Shown here in pieces: positions 16,609-25,694 of a stretch of 64,000 bases of DNA. The notes under the pieces were generated by a model, which had not been told where the DNA came from, did no database searches, and saw nothing but the letters and a program-made list of their open reading frames with translations. The DNA lies in assembly GCA_016718315.1 (NCBI GenBank), contig JADKDV010000001.1, positions 372,001 through 436,000 on the forward strand, read 5' to 3'. Numbering within the stretch: position 1 is the stretch's first letter; each line of letters opens with the position of its first letter. This stretch comes from Candidatus Obscuribacter sp. (GTDB taxonomy: Bacteria; Cyanobacteriota; Vampirovibrionia; Obscuribacterales; Obscuribacteraceae). The position numbers were made by a program, and so were the translations under genes.

Positions 16609-17429
16609 GCAAGCAAAAAGTAAAAGTAGCAATTGCCGGTATAAATGGTCGCATGGGTAAAGCCGCCTATGGTGTGTTTGCTCAAGACGAACAATTAGCA
16701 TTGACTGGTGTTTTTGGTAGGAGCGGCGCTGCTTATGTCGGCAGTGACGTGGCCAAACTGACAGGTCACAGCAGTAGCTATCAATTAAAGGTCGCAAGCG
16801 GTCTCAAACAGTTGCTCGATGATGCTGCCCTCAAGCCTGATGTACTCTTTGATGTGACCCTGGCTGAGTCCGCTATGGAGCATGCCCGTATCGCTCTATC
16901 TCAAGGTGTTCGCACAGTCATTGGTAGCTCAGGTCTTACCACCGAGATGCTTGATGAGCTGGCCAGCCTGGCCAGTCAATATAAAGTTGGTGCTTTTGTG
17001 GTGCCAAACTTTTCACTTGGGGCAGTCTTGATGGTGGAGTTTGCCAGACAAGCTGCAAAATATTTTGATAATAGCGAAATAGTTGAGCTGCACCACACCA
17101 AAAAGCTCGATGCGCCCTCGGGCACAGCATCATACACGCTGCAAAAAATGGCTCAGGATGGCAAGCAGTTTAATCAGTCCATGGTTCAGGAGCGCGAGCT
17201 GATGCCTGGAGCTCGTGGTGCACTACATCAGTCAGGATTGCGTGTGCACAGTTTGCGCTTGCCTGGTCTCATTTCTCATCAAGAAGTCTTTTTTGGTGGA
17301 GAGGGAGAGCTTTTGACAATTAAACACGACAGCTTTAACACCAGTTGTTTTAATAAAGGCATGCAGTTAGCGGTTAAGTCCGCAGTAGATCTCAAAGAAC
17401 TCAAGATCGGTCTTGAGTCAGTATTGTAA
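16605..17429 (+). CDS. dapB: 4-hydroxy-tetrahydrodipicolinate reductase
   Basis: The N-terminal Rossmann motif AGINGRMGKA binds NAD(P)H. The substrate-site segment VELHHTKKLDAPSGTA with its His-His and Lys is the DapB signature, and VVPNFSLG supports it. The enzyme reduces the DapA product in lysine/diaminopimelate synthesis, so it supplies peptidoglycan precursors. Its start overlaps dut by four bases, and dapA follows at once. Confidence 0.95.
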   Translation: MSKQKVKVAIAGINGRMGKAAYGVFAQDEQLALTGVFGRSGAAYVGSDVAKLTGHSSSYQLKVASGLKQLLDDAALKPDVLFDVTLAESAMEHARIALSQGVRTVIGSSGLTTEMLDELASLASQYKVGAFVVPNFSLGAVLMVEFARQAAKYFDNSEIVELHHTKKLDAPSGTASYTLQKMAQDGKQFNQSMVQERELMPGARGALHQSGLRVHSLRLPGLISHQEVFFGGEGELLTIKHDSFNTSCFNKGMQLAVKSAVDLKELKIGLESVL

Positions 17430-17439
17430 TGAGGGTTAT

Positions 17440-18354
17440 ATGATTACAAGCGATGCTCCTGATTTTGGCAGAGTGCTAACCGCCATGGTCACGCCATTTG
17501 GTGATGATGGCAAAATCGACTACGGCAGCCTACAAAAACTAATCGAGCATTTAATTGCTACTGGCACAACAGCCATTGTCGTTAATGGCACCACCGGTGA
17601 GAGCCCCACACTGGATGACAGCGAAAAAGAAGATCTGCTCAAAGCTGTTGTCGCTCAGGTCAGCGGTCGCGTCCGCATCATCATGGGTACTGGCTCCAAT
17701 ATCACTGCTAAGTCGATTAAGGCTACTGCAATTGCCCAGAGTCTAGGTGCTGAGGCCGCTCTCGTGGTCTGCCCCTACTACAATAAACCCAGTCAAGCTG
17801 GACTTTTGGCGCACTTTGGCGCAATCGCCGAGTCCACTACTTTGCCCATCTTTATGTATAACATTCCCGGTCGCACCGGCATAAACATGACAGTTGATAC
17901 CACAGTACAGCTGTCCCATAAATACAAAAATATCTATGCCCTCAAAGACTCCACCGGCAATGTCGAGCAGGCATCAGATATCGCCTCAGCTGCCAGACCA
18001 GACTTCCGCATCTATAGCGGTGACGACAATATGACTGTGCCTTTTCTTTCAGTAGGAGCCTGTGGTGTTATCTCAGTGGCATCACATGTAGTGGGCAAGC
18101 AAATTGCCGACATGATTGATGCCAGCCTTAGAGGTGATGTTGATAATGCTCGTCAGGCTCACTATCATTTGATGCCGGTCTTTAAAGGGCTATTTGCAGC
18201 TCCCAATCCCACCTGTGTCAAATATGCTCTCAGTCGTCTCGGTCTGTGCAAAGAGCATTTACGTTTGCCTCTGGTGCCGTTGGATGAGAACCAAAAGCAA
18301 GCAGTCGATAAGCTCATTAGTATTTTTGATAAGGTGCAAGCGTGCGCGAAGTAG
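17440..18354 (+). CDS. dapA: 4-hydroxy-tetrahydrodipicolinate synthase
   Basis: The TIM-barrel enzyme condenses pyruvate with aspartate semialdehyde. The Schiff-base Lys is about residue 169 (YALKDSTGN), the catalytic Tyr about 140 (MYNIPGRTG), and the substrate loop is NGTTGESPTL. I use the ATG at 17440 with GAGGG just upstream; an in-frame TTG nine codons earlier lies inside dapB. The 3' end overlaps rnj by 13 bases. The dapA-rnj pair is also found in cyanobacteria, for example Synechocystis. Confidence 0.95.
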   Translation: MITSDAPDFGRVLTAMVTPFGDDGKIDYGSLQKLIEHLIATGTTAIVVNGTTGESPTLDDSEKEDLLKAVVAQVSGRVRIIMGTGSNITAKSIKATAIAQSLGAEAALVVCPYYNKPSQAGLLAHFGAIAESTTLPIFMYNIPGRTGINMTVDTTVQLSHKYKNIYALKDSTGNVEQASDIASAARPDFRIYSGDDNMTVPFLSVGACGVISVASHVVGKQIADMIDASLRGDVDNARQAHYHLMPVFKGLFAAPNPTCVKYALSRLGLCKEHLRLPLVPLDENQKQAVDKLISIFDKVQACAK

Positions 18355-20168
18355 ATAATAATCAAAAGCAAAACTCCAGTGCAGACGAGGTTGTGGCAAG
18401 CGGACCTGTGGTCAAAATGCTTTTGCCTCTGGCTGGAGATGTCCTGCCCAACACCAAAACACTCAAGGTGATACCGCTTGGTGGGCTTGACGAAATCGGC
18501 AAAAATACCATGGTTATTGCATACGGCGATGACATGTTTTTAGTCGATGCTGGTATGGCCTTTCCCACCGAGGATATGCTCGGCGTTGATGTGGTCTTGC
18601 CTGAGCTGGAGTTTTTAAAGGTCAACCAATCAAAAATCAGAGGAATAGCCATCACCCATGGTCATGAAGACCATATTGGTGGCATCCCATTTATGCTGCA
18701 AGAAATCACAGTGCCTGTGATTTATGGACCCTCTCTGGCGCTTGGTTTGCTCTCCGGTAAACTGGCCGAAAATGGATTAGAAGGTCGTACAGAACTCAGA
18801 CAGGTAAGTCCCAGACAAAAAGTCAGAATGGGTGTATTTGAAGTTGAGTTCATTCGCTGCACCCACTCCATAGCAGATTCGTATAGTCTTATCATCCGTA
18901 CACCGGTGGGTACGGTCGTGCACACTGGTGACTTCAAATTTGACTTCACACCGGTGGATGGCGAGCAGTTTGATATTGCTCATCTGACTAAGGCTGCCGA
19001 CGAGGGCATATTGCTCTTACTATCTGATAGTACCAATGCTGAGAGACCTGGCTATACGCCTTCTGAGCGTACAGTCTGGAACAAGCTCAACGAAGTCTTT
19101 ACTCAAGCTAAAGCACGCATTATCGTCACTACTTTTGCTAGCAACGTAAATAGAGTCAAGCAAGTATTGCAGCTTGCTATAGATCATCACCGCAAGGTAG
19201 CAGTGCTTGGCCGCTCCATGCTTACTTTTGCCCGAATTGCTCGCGAGCTTGGCTATATGTCCTTTCCCGACGATCTTATCGTGCCTATCGATAGTATCAG
19301 ACAGATGCCTCTCGATGAGATAGTTATCCTTACGACTGGCAGTCAGGGCGAGCCCATGTCAGCTCTGACACGTATTGCCAATGATGATCACCGCATGGTC
19401 AAAATTATTGCAGGCGATACTGTAGTGGTGTCGGCTACACCTATCCCGGGCAACGAGCGCTCAGTGGCAAACACCATCAATGCTCTGTTTACGCGCGGTG
19501 CTAAGGTCGTCTACGGACGCGACGCCGGTGTGCACGTGTCAGGTCATGCCTGCCGCGAAGAACAAAAGCTTATGATCAATTTGTGCAAACCAAAGTTGTT
19601 TATGCCTGTCCATGGCGAATATCGCATGCTGGTTAAACATGCTGAAATCGCTCAGGATTGTGGAGTGGAGGCAGATAATACTTTTGTCTTGCAAAATGGC
19701 GATGTGCTGGAAGTCTCTAAAGATAAAGGCGAAAAGACTTGCCGAGTGAGTGCTGGAGTGGTGCTCATAGACTTTAACCGCGACTGGAAAATTGATGAAG
19801 AAATAGTTGTAGATAGACGCAAGCTGGCTGACGATGGTCTCATAGCAGTTGTGGTTACTATTTCGGACAAAGGTGAAATTGTAGCCGGGCCAGATGTTGC
19901 TTTGCGCGGCATAATTTTGCCCCGGGGCGTGCCGGCAGAAGAATTTGTTTTGACCTTGCGTGAGCAAACTCAAAGAATATTGAGCAAGTCTCCAGTCGAT
20001 TTGCGCAACACTGCTGACGGTGCCAAGCAAGTGATCTTTGATGGTCTGACTGAGTTTTTGGAGACAGTTTTGCATATCAATCCACTTTTGCAAGTGGTGA
20101 CAATGCGCTCTAATGCTCCACAAAAACTCAATCAAGACTCAATATTGTTCAAACAAAACAAAAAATGA
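18342..20168 (+). CDS. rnj: Ribonuclease J
   Basis: The metallo-beta-lactamase core has THGHEDHIGG starting near residue 105. The beta-CASP domain follows, with SDSTNAERPGYTPSE and TTGSQGEP, then the SGHACREEQKLMI motif, the KLFMPVHGEYRML motif and a C-terminal domain. RNase J is a 5'-exonuclease and endonuclease for mRNA turnover and rRNA maturation, and is typical of cyanobacteria and Firmicutes. The length of 608 is usual. The start is GTG at 18342 inside the dapA end; an ATG at 18417 is an alternative, since the first 25 residues are not conserved in type. It overlaps mnmH by four bases (ATGA). Confidence 0.95.
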   Translation: MREVDNNQKQNSSADEVVASGPVVKMLLPLAGDVLPNTKTLKVIPLGGLDEIGKNTMVIAYGDDMFLVDAGMAFPTEDMLGVDVVLPELEFLKVNQSKIRGIAITHGHEDHIGGIPFMLQEITVPVIYGPSLALGLLSGKLAENGLEGRTELRQVSPRQKVRMGVFEVEFIRCTHSIADSYSLIIRTPVGTVVHTGDFKFDFTPVDGEQFDIAHLTKAADEGILLLLSDSTNAERPGYTPSERTVWNKLNEVFTQAKARIIVTTFASNVNRVKQVLQLAIDHHRKVAVLGRSMLTFARIARELGYMSFPDDLIVPIDSIRQMPLDEIVILTTGSQGEPMSALTRIANDDHRMVKIIAGDTVVVSATPIPGNERSVANTINALFTRGAKVVYGRDAGVHVSGHACREEQKLMINLCKPKLFMPVHGEYRMLVKHAEIAQDCGVEADNTFVLQNGDVLEVSKDKGEKTCRVSAGVVLIDFNRDWKIDEEIVVDRRKLADDGLIAVVVTISDKGEIVAGPDVALRGIILPRGVPAEEFVLTLREQTQRILSKSPVDLRNTADGAKQVIFDGLTEFLETVLHINPLLQVVTMRSNAPQKLNQDSILFKQNKK

Positions 20169-21202
20169 CCTGGCGAGAAATAACAGTTGATGAGCTGACC
20201 AAGCTCAAGCGAGTGACACTTATAGATGTGCGCTCTCCCTGTGAATATTATGCCGAGAGTATACCTGGTGCTATCAATGTGCCTTTGCTCAGTGACCAGG
20301 AGCGTGTCATAATTGGCACCATTTATGCCACTGAAGGCGAGAGCGTAGCAAGAATCAAAGCGCTCAAAATGGTTTCGCCAAAGATTCCTGACTTGCTCGA
20401 TCAAATTATCGCTCAGCGCTCCAAAGGTGCCCTTGTGGTGCACTGCTGGCGTGGTGGTTTGCGCTCGGAGGCGGTAGCTAGCTGTCTCAGTATTGTCGGT
20501 ATCGATAGTTTTAGGCTTAAAGGCGGTTACAAAGCCTGGCGCCAGATGGTGGTGCGCGAGCTGACCGAGGATAACTATCCTTTTAATCTGATCAAACTCC
20601 ATGGTCTAACTGGCGCTGGTAAGACCGAGGTATTGTATGAGCTAAAAAGCCTTGGGTTACCGACTATAGATTTAGAAGGATTGGCCAGACACCGTGGCTC
20701 AGCCTTTGGTGGCACCATGGATAGTCAGCCCTCACAAAAAGATTTTGAAGCAGCACTCTGGCAAAATCTAAGGGATTTTAGCAGTGGTGACGTATTTATT
20801 GAAGCAGAGAGCCGCAAGATAGGCGCCATAAGTCTGCCCAATTTTTTGTTTGAGCGTCTCAAAAAATGCCCTACCATCCTGGTTACAGGCAGCACGTCAA
20901 AAAGAGTCAGTCGTATCGTACAAAGCTACGGCACGGACAAAGTTGCCGTAGCAAGAGCGCTCACCTCCCTGGAGCATCTCAATGAACAAATAGGTACCCA
21001 GCGCATTGCGCAGATAAAGACACTGGCCGCTGAGGGGCAGTTTGAAGAAATAGTAGAGCGTTTACTACTGGACCACTATGATCCGCTCTATCAAAAGGGC
21101 ATAAATCAGTGCGCTCCTTTTGTCATGACCGTCAATGGCGATGACGCCAGAGCCGCTGCCCAGGCTATTTGTGCTACCAGGTGCCGCCCATCTCTTGAGT
21201 GA
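20165..21202 (+). CDS. mnmH: tRNA 2-selenouridine synthase
   Basis: An N-terminal rhodanese domain carries Cys94 in VVHCWRGGLRSEA. It is followed by a P-loop GLTGAGKTEV from residue 147, the two-domain layout specific to MnmH/SelU. The enzyme replaces sulfur by selenium at the wobble uridine of tRNAs for Lys, Glu and Gln, via geranylated intermediates, and uses selenophosphate. This implies a selD gene elsewhere. It is the last gene of the run from the M16 peptidase and overlaps the convergent secreted-protein gene by 29 bases. Confidence 0.92.
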   Translation: MTWREITVDELTKLKRVTLIDVRSPCEYYAESIPGAINVPLLSDQERVIIGTIYATEGESVARIKALKMVSPKIPDLLDQIIAQRSKGALVVHCWRGGLRSEAVASCLSIVGIDSFRLKGGYKAWRQMVVRELTEDNYPFNLIKLHGLTGAGKTEVLYELKSLGLPTIDLEGLARHRGSAFGGTMDSQPSQKDFEAALWQNLRDFSSGDVFIEAESRKIGAISLPNFLFERLKKCPTILVTGSTSKRVSRIVQSYGTDKVAVARALTSLEHLNEQIGTQRIAQIKTLAAEGQFEEIVERLLLDHYDPLYQKGINQCAPFVMTVNGDDARAAAQAICATRCRPSLE

Positions 21203-21848
21203 CGATATAGTAATCGTTTTCGGTTGGACCTCCAGGTCTACTATTAGCAAAGCTTTTCCAGGCACCGGCATAGTCACCGCTATTCCACATAGCAGCTTGC
21301 TGCGGATTTAGATAACCGTCAAATACCCCATGGGTATAGACCGCTTGATACCCAGGACCAGGAGGTGGTGGGATATTGGGATCCTCACTTGCTTGTCCTC
21401 CCTGTCCGTTAAAATCCAGATTGATGGCTCGCCTAGAGACCGGATTATTGATATTACCTTTGGCACCAGTCTGTGACCACTCACCAGCACTGATGTATTC
21501 ATCTGCTCCCCAGGCATCGGGCAAAACACTACCGTGACCGGTAGTTAAACCGAGATCGCGAATGCCCTGGATACCAATATCAATGCGGTGGATTTTAGTA
21601 AAGTTATCGTAGGGCGGTAAGTTCGGTCCTACTCCTTCGTCACCATAGATATGTTCAGCGTGGGCGCCTGCTTGTTGTACAAAACTATCCATCATTACCG
21701 GGGGCAAATTGCGTCTTGTTCTTGCTTGTATCATCTGCAAAAGTGCAGACTGATTAGTATTGATTGTTGCGCTATCAATGGCTTTTGCTTGCGGTGCCAG
21801 GCTAATGGCAATAATAGGCAAAAGCAAAGCCGTGCTACTTTTTTTCAT
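21174..21848 (-). CDS. Secreted protein of unknown function
   Basis: A classic signal peptide (MKKSSTALLLPIIAISLAP, cleavage after QAKA) starts this 224-residue protein. The mature part is rich in Gly, Pro and Asn, with IPPPPGPGYQAVYTHGV and several Trp residues near the C-terminus (AAMWNSGDYAGAWKSF). No family is recognised. It looks like a small periplasmic or extracellular protein. It overlaps mnmH tail to tail, and the 259 bases upstream hold no other gene. Confidence 0.65.
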   Translation of the reverse strand: MKKSSTALLLPIIAISLAPQAKAIDSATINTNQSALLQMIQARTRRNLPPVMMDSFVQQAGAHAEHIYGDEGVGPNLPPYDNFTKIHRIDIGIQGIRDLGLTTGHGSVLPDAWGADEYISAGEWSQTGAKGNINNPVSRRAINLDFNGQGGQASEDPNIPPPPGPGYQAVYTHGVFDGYLNPQQAAMWNSGDYAGAWKSFANSRPGGPTENDYYIVTQEMGGTW

Positions 21849-22107
21849 AGCAACCTCACGATTTAAGTTGTAGCAAATTGAGTAAGTTAATCTGTAAGCA
21901 ACGATTTGTGTTGCCGATAAATCCTATCCAAAAAACATGTCAAAACTGTGTCAAGCAAGTCCGGCGCTCAAAAAAGTAAAAATCCATTGCTACTAAGGCG
22001 CGGTTAGCAATTTTGGCAATCAGCATGTGGGCAAAATGTCCGTTTTTAGCCACAAGTTTTTGCTAAACAAAGTATGGATAAGTGCATTTTGTTGAGGGCG
22101 GCTCAAA

Positions 22108-23193
22108 TTGACCACTCCTGATTTAAAACCAGCCCTTTTAGCTGACCGTACTATTGTCCACGTCGGGCAGGAGCCAACAGCTGAGGGTGCCTACCAAAAA
22201 CTCTTGTCAGAGACCCAACAAGTTACTACCGGTATGACCGATACAGCACGGTCCATTTACTCCAGGACATTACCTCAAATAAGCCCAGACCAGATGCGCG
22301 ATCTCTCTATCGGCTATGCCTCGGCTAATTTTAAAACTCTGGATGCAAATGACAATGGGCAAATAGACAAAGAGGAGCTAAAAGTAAGACAGGCTCTTGT
22401 CGAAAAAAAGTTACCACATAAACAGCTCACCGCCGGACTGCCTGCCGCTATGGAGGCTAAACTAATCGAGAGTCTGGTAAGTCGCCATAGTTATTTACGT
22501 ACCATGGCAAAAACAGGATCGTGGTGGAATCTCAATCAAATCGATCCTAAAGGTCTGACTAAAGAAGACATTAGTGCCGCACTCAAAGATGTTACTGCTG
22601 TAAGGCAGCGCTATCCTCTGACACCTTTGCGCGCCGATATCAAGCCTGATAGCGACTTGAGCAGTTTGCCTGCTGGTGTGCCTGAGCTATTTAATGATGC
22701 CGGGGTGCAAGTAAAGACAGTAAACGAGCCAGTCCGGTCAGCTCTCAGTGAGGCCGCCAAAGACAATCCTGTGATTTCGATTGCTGCTGCTGTTTATATT
22801 CCTCATACAAAAGAAATCTTTGTGCAAAATGATGCCTTTGGTAAAAAGGCTGTGTTGCACGAGACTGGACACGCCATAGACGATGCACTTGTACCAGGTT
22901 CTAAGTTCTTTTCGGAAAGTGAGCTCTACAACCAATCTGTTGATCTTGATATAAAAAACTTGAGCAAAACAAAAGTAGATTGGCAAAAAGAATTGCCCAC
23001 TGTGCATCTATTTATCATGTCTGGACTGCACACAGGCAGCTTTAATGAAAGCGCCCGCAAAGAACTGTTTGCCGAGCTCTATCAAAGTGGAGATGTGGCT
23101 ATGGCTGATAAGCTGCGCCAATATTTTCCACATACTGGTGGCTTAGTCGATAAGACTCTAAAGGAGCAGGGCTTGAGCCGTCAGGCTCGTTAG
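22108..23193 (+). CDS. EF-hand plus HExxH metalloprotease-like protein
   Basis: A calcium-binding EF-hand loop DANDNGQIDKEE starts at about residue 79. The zinc motif HETGH is near residues 251-255 (VLHETGHAIDD). A candidate third ligand lies in the Glu-rich helix ARKELFAELYQSGD about 65 residues further. This recalls the peptidase half of anthrax lethal-factor-like (ATLF) proteins. No signal peptide is present; the N-terminus is polar. The start is a TTG with GAGGG at the right distance, and the next ATG would remove 42 residues. Substrate and location are unknown. Confidence 0.6.
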   Translation: MTTPDLKPALLADRTIVHVGQEPTAEGAYQKLLSETQQVTTGMTDTARSIYSRTLPQISPDQMRDLSIGYASANFKTLDANDNGQIDKEELKVRQALVEKKLPHKQLTAGLPAAMEAKLIESLVSRHSYLRTMAKTGSWWNLNQIDPKGLTKEDISAALKDVTAVRQRYPLTPLRADIKPDSDLSSLPAGVPELFNDAGVQVKTVNEPVRSALSEAAKDNPVISIAAAVYIPHTKEIFVQNDAFGKKAVLHETGHAIDDALVPGSKFFSESELYNQSVDLDIKNLSKTKVDWQKELPTVHLFIMSGLHTGSFNESARKELFAELYQSGDVAMADKLRQYFPHTGGLVDKTLKEQGLSRQAR

Positions 23194-23209
23194 TAAGCGA
23201 GTGCTGCGA

Positions 23210-23638
23210 TTAGTTGTGCACCACTGCTATCTCTAGACCCAGGCTTAAGATAAGTATCAACGCAAAAGCGGCAAGCAGGCTCGCCATCAAAGTAGATGTG
23301 GACCAGTAGGTGATTGTCAAATTGAGCTTGCGCATCTTTTGGACAGAGAGTCTATGATCGACAATGCCACCAATTAAACAGCCCAGTCCCAAAAGCATCA
23401 TGGTAAAGCCCATCGCTCTGGGTGAGAGAAATGGTGTGCTAATAAGTGAAATTTTGTTGTCGGATAGCATCAGTGCCATAAATTTGATCAGGGCAAAGCC
23501 AAATCCAATGAGACTTAAAGATGTGCGAAACCAAGATAAAAGAGTGCGGTCGAGTGCCAGCACGGTGCGAGCTAGCGCCAGATCGTTGGCGACTTGCCCC
23601 TGGCTCTGTACCTGATTTTGCCCGGACTCTTCAGTCAT
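23210..23638 (-). CDS. DUF202 (YidH-type) membrane protein
   Basis: The segment LARTVLALDRTLLSWFRTSLS followed by hydrophobic stretches is the DUF202 signature, also seen in yeast VTC-associated proteins. Three membrane helices are visible in 142 residues. DUF202 proteins have no settled function; some occur with polyphosphate polymerases. It ends 16 bases from the convergent metalloprotease-like gene. Confidence 0.85.
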   Translation of the reverse strand: MTEESGQNQVQSQGQVANDLALARTVLALDRTLLSWFRTSLSLIGFGFALIKFMALMLSDNKISLISTPFLSPRAMGFTMMLLGLGCLIGGIVDHRLSVQKMRKLNLTITYWSTSTLMASLLAAFALILILSLGLEIAVVHN

Positions 23639-23674
23639 TTATTGCGCTCCAGTACAAAAATTGGTTAATCATCA

Positions 23675-24778
23675 TCAAGGCGCAGCCGCTGCTGGTCTGG
23701 CTTGCGCTGCCTGCATCAATTTATCAACGTCATCCATCAAAGCCATGCCCTTTTTGGCGGGATCGTATTTGAGGTTGTCGTTGAGTATATTGAGACGCTC
23801 TGTGAGATGTTTGTCTCGGTATACGACGCCAAAGACATGTTTTTCGCACCAGCTAACTTTTGTTAGCAACCTGGCATCGGCTGGCGGTGGCGTGGGGGAG
23901 TTGATGATTGAGTCGTCGAGAGGCACTGGATCATTGACCTGGCTTTGTCCTTGATCGTCAGCACTACTGGCAGTGCGGGGATGCACTCTGACCCCACCAA
24001 ATGGACCAAAAGCTGGTATCACCATGCGGCTATTGGGTGCTCCAGGTACACCGGCTGATGGTATCCCCAGTAGTGCACCACCCATTTTTGCCAGGAAGCT
24101 ACCTGTGCCACCACTACGTCCACCAGAGCCGTCAGCTCCACCTTGATCAGCGGCGGAACCTGATTGACCCAGGATCTTTTTATGCAGTTTCTTTTCGGCA
24201 TAATCTTCAAGAGCGTCAGTACGGTCGCCATAGTCGGATTTTGGCATGGCATTACCAAATGCTTTTACTTCCATGCGTGATAGCCTGTCACTCAATGAGT
24301 CACTCTCATGGACCTCACCTAAGATGGCTTGCTCTAGAGCTGTTACACGAGGATAGGCAATGGGGGGAGTATCATCAGCGTCGGGAGGGGCATTGCCCTG
24401 TCCGCTTTGGGCCTGTCGCATTGCTTCCTGGTAGGCGCTGTCATCGTCAGCACTTTGATAGCCAGGACCAGGTTGAATTAACTTTTGATGACTCTTCGAT
24501 TCGACATAATTTTGCAGATTGTCACTGCGTTCGCTCAGATCAGCATTGGCAGAAGCCTTACCAAAGGCTTTTACCTCCATACGAGCGAGCCGGTCGGCTA
24601 GAGCATCAGCAGGATAGGTCTTGCCGAGAATTGAGCTCTCCATTATGGCTACTCTAGGATAATTGTCACTGCTGCTGACATCTACGGCTAGAGCCGGCAC
24701 GGATGCCGCAATAATCAAGCCGGGTAAGGCTAAAGATAAGGCCAGACAAAATAACGAAATGGTTTGCTTAGTGCTCAC
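23675..24778 (-). CDS. Secreted three-repeat protein
   Basis: A signal peptide (about residues 1-32) leads into two long, similar repeats at 40-96 and 142-198. Both read YPRV...LE/ES.ILG....D.L.DRL.RMEVKAFG, then a DRxD/ERxD turn and a YxExK end. A third, weaker copy lies near residues 303-345 (KHVFGVVYRDKHLTERL). The linkers are Gly/Ser/Asp-rich. No known domain is recognised. The protein is probably periplasmic or surface-exposed, with the repeats as short helical hairpins. Confidence 0.7.
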   Translation of the reverse strand: MSTKQTISLFCLALSLALPGLIIAASVPALAVDVSSSDNYPRVAIMESSILGKTYPADALADRLARMEVKAFGKASANADLSERSDNLQNYVESKSHQKLIQPGPGYQSADDDSAYQEAMRQAQSGQGNAPPDADDTPPIAYPRVTALEQAILGEVHESDSLSDRLSRMEVKAFGNAMPKSDYGDRTDALEDYAEKKLHKKILGQSGSAADQGGADGSGGRSGGTGSFLAKMGGALLGIPSAGVPGAPNSRMVIPAFGPFGGVRVHPRTASSADDQGQSQVNDPVPLDDSIINSPTPPPADARLLTKVSWCEKHVFGVVYRDKHLTERLNILNDNLKYDPAKKGMALMDDVDKLMQAAQARPAAAAP

Positions 24779-24805
24779 TTCTCGGTCCCAAATTTATTAT
24801 GGGAC

Positions 24806-25591
24806 CTATTTTACTATTGTCGCTCGCCCATAGCTGGCAATTTTTTCTTGTGATCCGTTCATTATTGCCATCTGAGTGCCATAGTCAAAATGCCACCATT
24901 CATGGTGATAATTTAAAAAGCCTGAGCTTGTCATGGCATGATAGAGCAGTCTTCTATTTTTACGTGCTTCGAGGGCGCTAAGTGAAGTCATAGTCAAATC
25001 CTCAAAGTAACGCGTCGACGAGACCGGGTCGACATCATCAAAGACACTACCCATAAAGAGATCCTGACCGGTGTCCACATCCTGCAAGGTCAGATCCACT
25101 GCCCCGCCCGTATTGTGAGTGGGCCAGGTGCGGTAGTCGTCCTCTTTAAAGTGTCTTGGATCTGACCAGTATTGACCGACATAAGCGACCAATTCTTGAT
25201 CTTTGGCATCAGGCATGATCTGCCTTGCTATTTCTATAAAGTGATCCCAAAGCTCTTGCTGTAGTTCGATTGGTCTAAAGCCATCGAGCACCAGTAGCTC
25301 TACTCCATAACTTTTGATTTGGCTGTTGACTTGCGCTAGCTTGGTAGCCACAGTCTCTCTCAATAGCGGCACTGGCAGAGCCTTAGTAAAACTATGATGA
25401 TAAGGCGCCATTTTATGGGCATAGGCAGAGCGGCTCTTGATGCCGTAATCACATACTTTAACGAGAGGCTCTTGATTGCCTTTGCTATCCAGATCTATGG
25501 GGATTTGATGGTAATCGAGAGCACTTTTAGTGGTGCTACAAATAGGTATCGCTAAATTAAACCAGTCAGAGCTGGGCTTCAGTATGGTCAT
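24806..25591 (-). CDS. D-Ala-D-Ala dipeptidase (VanX/DdpX family)
   Basis: Zinc ligands and catalytic residues of the VanX family are all in place. They are the Arg in DGFRP (106), His159 and Asp166 in THNTGGAVDL, the catalytic Glu231 and zinc ligand His234 in EWWHFDYG. The enzyme hydrolyses D-Ala-D-Ala, either for cell-wall recycling or, in resistance clusters, to protect vancomycin-resistant walls. No vanH or vanA partner lies nearby, so recycling or nutrition is more likely. No signal peptide is seen. Confidence 0.9.
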   Translation of the reverse strand: MTILKPSSDWFNLAIPICSTTKSALDYHQIPIDLDSKGNQEPLVKVCDYGIKSRSAYAHKMAPYHHSFTKALPVPLLRETVATKLAQVNSQIKSYGVELLVLDGFRPIELQQELWDHFIEIARQIMPDAKDQELVAYVGQYWSDPRHFKEDDYRTWPTHNTGGAVDLTLQDVDTGQDLFMGSVFDDVDPVSSTRYFEDLTMTSLSALEARKNRRLLYHAMTSSGFLNYHHEWWHFDYGTQMAIMNGSQEKIASYGRATIVK

Positions 25592-25694
25592 ATCTATTGC
25601 CTGATTGCAAACAGAGCAAAAGTACCATGTTTGCAGGTCAATTGGCTGGACTGGTTCGTTTGATAAGCTCGAAAACCACCTGGCTTAAGACTGA

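Noticed and set aside
19539..20135. 198-codon frame opposite rnj
   Set aside because: It lies entirely inside rnj, which is well conserved, and shows no domain.
24001..24657. 218-codon frame opposite the three-repeat secreted protein
   Set aside because: His/Arg/Gln-rich shadow of the Asp/Gly/Ser-rich real frame.
24806..25591. Vancomycin-resistance cluster
   Set aside because: Only the DD-dipeptidase is present; no vanH, vanA/B ligase or vanRS neighbours.
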